A stretch of DNA of 64,000 bases, taken from NCBI GenBank assembly GCA_030762935.1, contig CM060899.1:14553001-14617000 (forward strand), in the 5' to 3' direction. A program made the position numbers and the translations under genes. Positions 58,581-64,000 of this stretch are shown in pieces. The notes below the pieces were generated by a model. It searched no databases and was not told the DNA's origin. It worked only from the letters and a program-made list of their open reading frames with translations. Position 1 is the stretch's first letter, and every line of letters starts with the position of its first letter. Source of the stretch: Hymenopus coronatus (taxonomy: Eukaryota > Arthropoda > Insecta > Mantodea > Hymenopodidae).

Positions 58581-59413
58581 GCTGTCAAGAATGGATTAAG
58601 TCAACAACTCTCTGAGTGGCCTATTTTCAGTCTGTTAATTATTGCATTTACATTATTGATTTGATATTAACATTAATTGCTACTGTGATTACAATAGAAT
58701 GCTGCCAATACCTGTTTCATGTAAAGTCATTTTTTACTTTTGCAACAAATTTTACTAATTGTATTAAGTGGTAATGCCTAGTTTTGTTTTTTATTTTAAT
58801 TTAGTGTGTGTGCACAAAACTTCTAAATGCAAATAAGGTTGCAATCACTTTGAGGAAAATAAAAGTATGGAAGCTGCACTCCGATTTTTGGAACCTAAAT
58901 CAAATAAGAGCATAAAAGTTTCAAAACCAATGACTGCAAAAGCAAGGAATGTTCAACTGTTCAATGTTGTAAAGATGATAGAAGAAGAATTCAATGATTT
59001 TGCCTCTGTATGAGATAATTGATTGAATACATCACCAATAAAGGTGAGTTCTGCTTCTTGGATTAGAATTATGAGGGAAAAGCTCCCATCATAGAAATAA
59101 AAAATTTGTTCAGTGAAATCGAGCCATGGAGGAAAATATCTTGAAGAAGTGTAAATCTGTGGACATCTCTGCAGTTCATTAGAGGGCTTTACATGCACAA
59201 TCTTTCCCTCATGCCTAGGAGCGTATGGATTTGAATGAGGTAAAGAACGTGACGTAATCATGCACAAACGGATTTCCAGAACAAAAAAGCAAGCGCGTGT
59301 TTACGTGTGCGAAATTGAAATCTGTGGAGCACCTGCAAGTTCAACAGGATTAGTTGGAGCGTGCGGATAAGTTGTGTAAAGTATCAAGTGTTAGAGATGT
59401 GGAAAGTGTAGAA

Positions 59414-60814
59414 ATGGATGATCAACAAAAGAGAAACATAAGTTTGATAGTTACTTTAGCAGGACTAAGTACTGAAACGAAAAGAAGGATTTGGGTAAAA
59501 AATTATAGACGACGCTTTGGTCACTTACCCTTGATATAAGAACTCCGTGAACAATTTCCTGATGACTTCAGAAACTACTTACGAATGGACGCTTCGTCAT
59601 TTGATATCTTACTATGGAAGGTGGAAGCAACATACCATTATGAGGAAGTCTATTAGTACAGAAGAACGTCTTACAGCAACCTTTTGAGTTTTCGCTACAG
59701 GGCGGATGTGTGAAGACTTAAAAGTTCTCTACAGGGATTTCCGCTGCTTCTTTAAGCATACTTGTTCCGGAAACATGTGAAGCTATATATGATGTCAAAA
59801 CTGAGTACATGAAGGTAGGTACAATTGCTGCTCAATAATAGTTCGTGAATCATATGACATACCAGTAGTGACAAAAAATATTAATAAACATTGATTTAAT
59901 GCAATTTTTATTATCATCATCCATTTACATAGATTAAGTTGTACAGTCTCTTGCTAATTACGCATACAGTTATAACTAGACTCATAAAATGAACATAAGG
60001 TTTCACTTGTAGTTTGTGTATCCATGGGTTAGCAAGTGAGGCGATTCATTGGAGGTTCCTGAATAAGGAGAGTCTCTTCATAAACGGTTGCAACCTTCAC
60101 AGATATCAGTGTTATCTGTGAATGTATTAAGCAACCCTTTACGAATTATGGCACTAATCAGGGACTCGGCATACCCTGGTTGCCTCGGGTCCATCCTGGC
60201 CAACTTTTTAAAAGTGTTTATAGCAAATGCGTCATACTCGCTCAGTGGCTGGCTATTAGACTTCAAGGCAGTGGTGCACGCTTGCAGGAACTGGGCATGA
60301 AAAACGACAATGTTTCTTTTCCTTGGGCATACTGTAGAGGGGGGTGTCTTCTCGACCTGGGGGACAAAAGTAGAATCTGAGTTATAATAGTATTCTTTTG
60401 ATTTTAATCTCATTAAAATTAAATTTCTATTTCTTTTCAGTTTCCAACTAGTAAAGAAGAATGAAGCAAAATTGTATGCGGATTTGACAACAAATGGCAG
60501 TACATCAACTGTGGAGGAGCATTGGATGGAAAATATATCCGAATTGTTCCGCCTGCACATTCCGGAGCTACATACTACAACTATAAGAACTTCTATAGCA
60601 TCATTCTGCTGGCATTGGTGGGCTCCAACTATGAGTTTTTATATGTTAACGTTGGAAGAAAATGGAAGACTCTGGACAACTAAATTTACCTCAAAATAGC
60701 AAAACTGATAGGAATTTAAACTTTGTGTTTCTTGGGGATGAAGCTTTTGGTTTGAATGAACAGTTTCTTAAACCGTATGCTCAAAGAGAACTCGATAGGG
60801 ACAAGAGGGTTTTC
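59414..60814 (+). pseudogene. Harbinger (HARBI1-like) transposase pseudogene, two exons
   Basis: Exon 1 (ATG 59414 to 59814) reads MDDQQKRNISLI, KRRIWVKNYRRRFG, a TAA, FPDDFRNYLRMDASSFDILL, then in other frames STEERLTAT, ATGRMCEDLK, STGISAASLSILVPETCEAI and EYMK before donor GTAGGT. Exon 2 follows acceptor TTCTATTTCTTTTCAG (60440) with FPTSKEE, a TGA in place of a Trp codon, YINCGGALDGKYIRIVPP, HSGATYYNYKNFYSIILLAL and, in another frame, NLNFVFLGDEAFGLNEQFL ending DRDKRVF at 60814. The D of LDGK and the D of GDEAF are catalytic positions in this family. Everything downstream, including the last acidic residue, is lost where MADF sequence begins. Inactive. Confidence 0.85.
60078..60356 (-). 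pseudogene. BESS-like C-terminal exon of the Harbinger accessory (MADF) gene
   Basis: On the minus strand an acceptor TTTTGTCCCCCAG opens a 93-codon exon (phase 0) beginning VEKTPPSTVCPRKRN. It contains SEYDAFAINTFKKLARMDPRQ then AESLISAIIRKGL, which fits the BESS motif pattern (acidic start, F/A-x2-(I/V/L) helix, L-x-x-(M/L)-x-P-x-Q, then a second helix). It ends at a TAG after EGCNRL. It lies wholly inside the transposase intron (59815-60440). The part is open, but its 5' partner exon is broken. Confidence 0.65.
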
Positions 60815-61012
60815 CTCCAAACCTCAAACAAAGTCCCTATTTGCGTCGGGAAAACCATGTTGCTGACAGAATTCAGTCATTTTGTTGTATGCTACATCGC
60901 GTAAGTTCCTGTTTTTGTATTCGTGGCTCTTCACTTTCCACAAACATGGCAATCATTTATACAGACTAATAAAGTCAGTGATCAGTTGCTTCGACCATAA
61001 AGGGACATCCAT
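60815..61012 (-). pseudogene. MADF-domain N-terminal part of the Harbinger accessory gene
   Basis: From ATG 61012 on the minus strand the reading is MDVPLWSKQLITDFISLYK, a TGA, LPCLWKVKSHEYKNRN, then LRDVAYNKMTEFCQQ and HGFPDANRDFV before a stop at about 60827. The LI-x-F-x-x-(Y)-x-x-x-PCLW and (E)YKxRxxR-xxAY blocks are those of MADF DNA-binding domains. It abuts the truncated transposase exon at about 60815, which marks an internal deletion joint. Confidence 0.75.
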
Positions 61013-61200
61013 TTTTTAATACGAGTATGGAATGTGTATGTAAAGGTACAACTTGCTAAGTAAAGTGCGCGAGATTGCGTACGTGACTGGCCACACGCTT
61101 TGCTCCCCTCTGCTCTTTCTCTACACATGCATTCTTTCTGGCATGAAAGCGCTGACACCTGCTATTTCCGCACGAAAGCATCTAGGTGTAAAGGCAGCTA

Positions 61201-61760
61201 TTCTCTACCTGTGATGCTAAGAAAAACGATCTGCCATCAATGTTACACATTTTTGTACAGCATACTTATATTTTTGATATTACTGTGATTCTTTGCTTCA
61301 AATATACTTTGTGAAGTTGAAATGGATGTTCTGTAACCATTTGGTAAATAAAAGCTTGTATTTTGTAGCATCAAAACAAGTTTTTGCTTCTCCTATAAAA
61401 TTTATTTTCATGACCTTTCCCAAATCCACGCTTCGGTTAATGAAGAGACACCCAAACCTTAAGCAATCATGATATGTGGAGGAGTTGACATAGATAAAAT
61501 GTGTGCCTCCTACTGTGTTTCAAGGTTACCAGAAGATGGCCATTGGCTAAATTTTCACACTTTTTAATGTTGCTGTAATAAATTCACTAATATTGCTTTC
61601 CTTCATAAATCCAGAGATAACTTTATGAAAGTGCATTTAGCTCAAGAAGCTAGCAGAATATTTTATGAAAGAATAACTTGCATTTAAAGCCCAAGTGCTA
61701 AGCCAGCAGTGATCAGGAAGGTTGTGTTTTGAGAGGTGCTCCTGTGGTGAAGGAAGAAGG
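61201..61760. other. No gene recognised
   Basis: Short intergenic stretch between the Harbinger element and the non-LTR element. Confidence 0.6.
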
Positions 61761-61772
61761 ATTTAAGTCACT

Positions 61773-62850
61773 ATGGGAGTGGACATTACAGTGTATAGAG
61801 CAAGAATTGGTCGGTTTAGAAAAGTAAAATTGGTGAATAGCAAAAACAATTTTGGAGAGAAAATGACAAACATATTGGTTTTAGCAGGTGTTATAACTTT
61901 CTTGTTAGTGATTGCAGGAATTGAGGTAAAACCCGACCCTGCAGATATAATAACAAAGCTGGAAAACCTGACTGAGAAAATGAACAAACTAGAAGGCATG
62001 GAGCAACAAATAGGTAAACAATTGGAAAAGCTGGCAGCAGATGTCAAAGAGGATGTTAGAGTTGAGGTGCAGGAAGCAAGAAGGGAAGTTCAAATGGTTA
62101 AGGAAAGAATGGAAGAAAGGGAGAGAAGATTTAGTGTTCATAGGAGTTAAGGAAAGAAGGGATAAATGGCCAGAAGAAATATTAGAGATAACGAAGGAAA
62201 AGCTTGATTTGGAATGGTATAGATGGGAAAATATTGAAGCTTATTGAGTTGGAAGACAGCTTGGCAAGAGAGCAATTATAGTGAAATTTGCAACAGCCCA
62301 ATTAGTACATGAAGTACTTAAAAGAGCTAAGAAATTAAAAGGAACAAACATTAGCACCTAAGAAGAGAGCTCTGCAAAGAAATTTGGTACAAAAAATTAA
62401 GGAAGCAAGAGCCCAGGGAAGAAGAGCTTATATTAGAAATTTCCAATTGTGGATAGACGGAGAAAAGACATCGCATCTGGACAAGAAGGATCTAAGAGAA
62501 CCCCAATCAGGCACAGAGGAAATTACTCAGCAGATGCCAATGCCAACTTTAGGAAGTACGACAGGAAGATCAAACATGGATATGAGAATGGCATATGCAG
62601 ATAGGACATCATCCAACATCCTTACGAGAGAAGCAACAGCTGACAAAGTAATGACGTCAACAGAGAAAGCAACAGGAGGACGAGCCACTGGAATGAAGTC
62701 ACCCAAGAAAATAGTGTCACCGAGTAGCAGGAAAATAATAGCAGCACGTAATTTGGCTTCGAAGGGAAGAAGGTGTGGCAACAGAGTAGCGGGGAGAATA
62801 CAGAGAGGGAAGAAGCCAGCATTATATCATCCAAACATGGCAGCATTCTA
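61773..62850 (+). pseudogene. Non-LTR retrotransposon ORF1 with decayed 2A-like peptide
   Basis: ATG 61773 opens a frame with a basic start (GRFRKVKLVNSKNNFG), a hydrophobic segment TNILVLAGVITFLLVIA and then GIEVKPDP (residues 49-56). The position and sequence resemble the 2A ribosome-skipping peptides known at the N-terminus of some APE-type non-LTR elements, but the invariant NPGP is KPDP here. A coiled coil follows (residues 60-118: ITKLENLTEKMNKLEGMEQQ and so on). After a frame change at about 62120, EDLVFIGVKERRDKWPEE, IIVKFATAQLVHEVLKRAKK and KGTNIS form an L1-ORF1p-like RRM/C-terminal region, then QRNLVQKIKEARAQGRRAYI in a third frame (62384-62851) leads to a basic Thr/Ser-rich tail. 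At least two frameshifts and a TGA at 62245 make it inactive. ORF1p binds RNA in such elements. Confidence 0.8.
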
Positions 62851-62974
62851 GTTTTAAAAAGCGTTAAAAGTTTTTAAAGCGTTTCCTCCCAGTGAAGGGA
62901 TACAATTAAGAAGTAAAAGAACACTAGAAACATTTAGATTTAGATCAGGCTCACAATAGGGAAGGGAGAATTAA

Positions 62975-63231
62975 GGAAGCTTGGATTCTGGAATTGTGAG
63001 GGAGTTAAAAACAAAATATATGCAGGGAGTTTAAATCAATTATTGACGAAACTTTACTATCTTGCAGTAGCTGAAACATGGCTAAAAGAGGACCAGGTTT
63101 ACGTAAAGGATTTTTATTTTTTAGGGATAAAAGGAGATAAGGTAGGAAGAAAGGGGAGGGCAACTGGAGGCATAGGCTTTTTTGTAAAGAAGACGTTAAG
63201 TAAAGTAGTTAAAGAATTAGGTAGGCATTAA
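62975..63231 (+). pseudogene. Non-LTR retrotransposon ORF2, start of APE-type endonuclease (truncated)
   Basis: The reading KLGFWNCEGVKNKI opens the domain (the N in WN is a metal-binding position in APE endonucleases). It continues with YLAVAETWLKEDQ (E and T of the AETW block) and GRATGGIGFFVKKT (the GG-(V/I)-(A/G) block). The frame ends at 63231, after which no reverse transcriptase is found, so the element is cut or replaced by other sequence here. It follows ORF1 by about 120 bp on the same strand. Confidence 0.8.
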
Positions 63232-63235
63232 AAGG

Positions 63236-64000
63236 GTTTAAAAGGCACCTTTTGCATTAGCATCTTGAGTTTTTTCCTTAAAACTTGGATGCACTAAGTA
63301 AAGAATAGGGAGAGAGATTATACCAATGAAAACAAGGTACCAGGATCCACAGGACATCGCCATGATGGCCATAATGGCGTTTAATTAAAAACAACCCTTG
63401 TGATGACCATAAATGCAAGAACATTCATTGTGAAAAAAGCACAGGAGAAAATAAAGTCATAAGGTACGTTTGAAATTTCTAGTTTAAATGCAAAGTTTTG
63501 TTAGTGTAGAATAGAGGTTGTTTCTTAGCTTGCATTTCACGCATGTTAAATTACACTTAAAAACTAGAAATAAACCCTTTCCGCAAGGCAAATAAACAGT
63601 ACATTAAATGAAAAAATTAAAAGGAGATTTAAATTTGGCATCACAAAATTAGGGTGAGACAAGTTTAACCCTGTGTCATGCCTGTGTTAATACATTTTTA
63701 AATTTTGGAGCTCTATCTAACAAAACTCTAGCATGCAATTTATAATAAATATTTAAGCCAACAGAAAAGTTAACCATAAGCAAATAGTAAGAATAAAATG
63801 ACAATAAAAGCAACTATATTAAATAAATCTGTTCCTCACTTGCAAAATTGTGTTCATGGTCACACCACTGTGTTTCTACTGTGATAAGTTGGTGGAATGG
63901 ATGTCAATGTTTTGAAAATATGAAATGAACACAGGAAATTTAAGGTATTTTTAAAAGGGCATAGAAATCCAAACCTCCTAATATGATAACGGAGTCATTC
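63236..64000. other. No gene recognised
   Basis: AT-rich sequence to the end of the window, with no continuation of the endonuclease ORF. Confidence 0.6.

Larger units (their letters stand above)
59180..61200. mobile_element. PIF/Harbinger-type transposon with interleaved antisense genes, defective
   Basis: Two partial genes typical of the superfamily are present: a transposase on the plus strand and a MADF-BESS accessory protein on the minus strand, each starting near opposite ends. The region is more GC-rich than its flanks. Possible ends are GGGCTTTACATGCAC near 59184 and, complemented, GCTGCCTTTACACC near 61200. They share only CTTTACA, and target duplications were not found, so the borders are uncertain. 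Confidence 0.6.

Overview
This 64 kb window is AT-rich eukaryotic nuclear DNA from an animal, most likely an arthropod. The signs are spliced exons with GT/AG borders, a C2H2 zinc-finger gene with acidic IKxE-rich 5' exons, tRNA-derived SINEs, and many arthropod-type DNA transposons (mariner, Tc1, piggyBac, PIF/Harbinger), plus a Gypsy-like LTR element with an env and a non-LTR retrotransposon. I cannot fix the species; a chelicerate or an insect would both fit. There are no operons, rRNA genes, CRISPR arrays or functional tRNA genes.

Layout. 0-15 kb: a piggyBac-derived MITE, a broken IS630/Tc1 element, a 1.1 kb dispersed repeat (R1), other repeats (R3, R4), a terminal-inverted-repeat element at 7.5-8.9 kb and a dead piggyBac transposase at 9.8-10.8 kb. 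15.8-31 kb: piggyBac MITE A, then a zinc-finger 5' exon (17.8 kb); MITE B, R2 and a second R4; MITE C, then a paralogous 5' exon (30.5 kb). 31-52.5 kb: a 29-nt micro-exon (34.1 kb) and the seven-finger C2H2 exon (51.7-52.5 kb), separated by an intron that holds a 9.6 kb env-bearing LTR element with a Tc1 element inserted in its gag. 52.5-64 kb: a MITE, an intact mariner with an open transposase (54.3-55.6 kb), fragments of piggyBac and IS630 transposases, a PIF/Harbinger element whose two genes are interleaved on opposite strands (59.2-61.2 kb), and a non-LTR ORF1 with a decayed 2A-like peptide followed by the start of an endonuclease ORF.

How it fits together. The only likely host gene is the C2H2 factor. 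Its two alternative or duplicated 5' exons each encode about four repeats of a roughly 43-residue acidic unit with IKxE/VKxE (SUMO-consensus-like) motifs. They would splice through the micro-exon to the finger exon. Two single-base homopolymer differences break this reading frame, so the gene is either decaying or the assembly has indel errors. The order piggyBac - R - R4 - piggyBac - zinc-finger exon occurs twice, which suggests an old tandem duplication of the 5' part of the locus. The only mobile element that looks intact is the mariner at 54.3 kb. All protein assignments are from reading the translations, not from searches.
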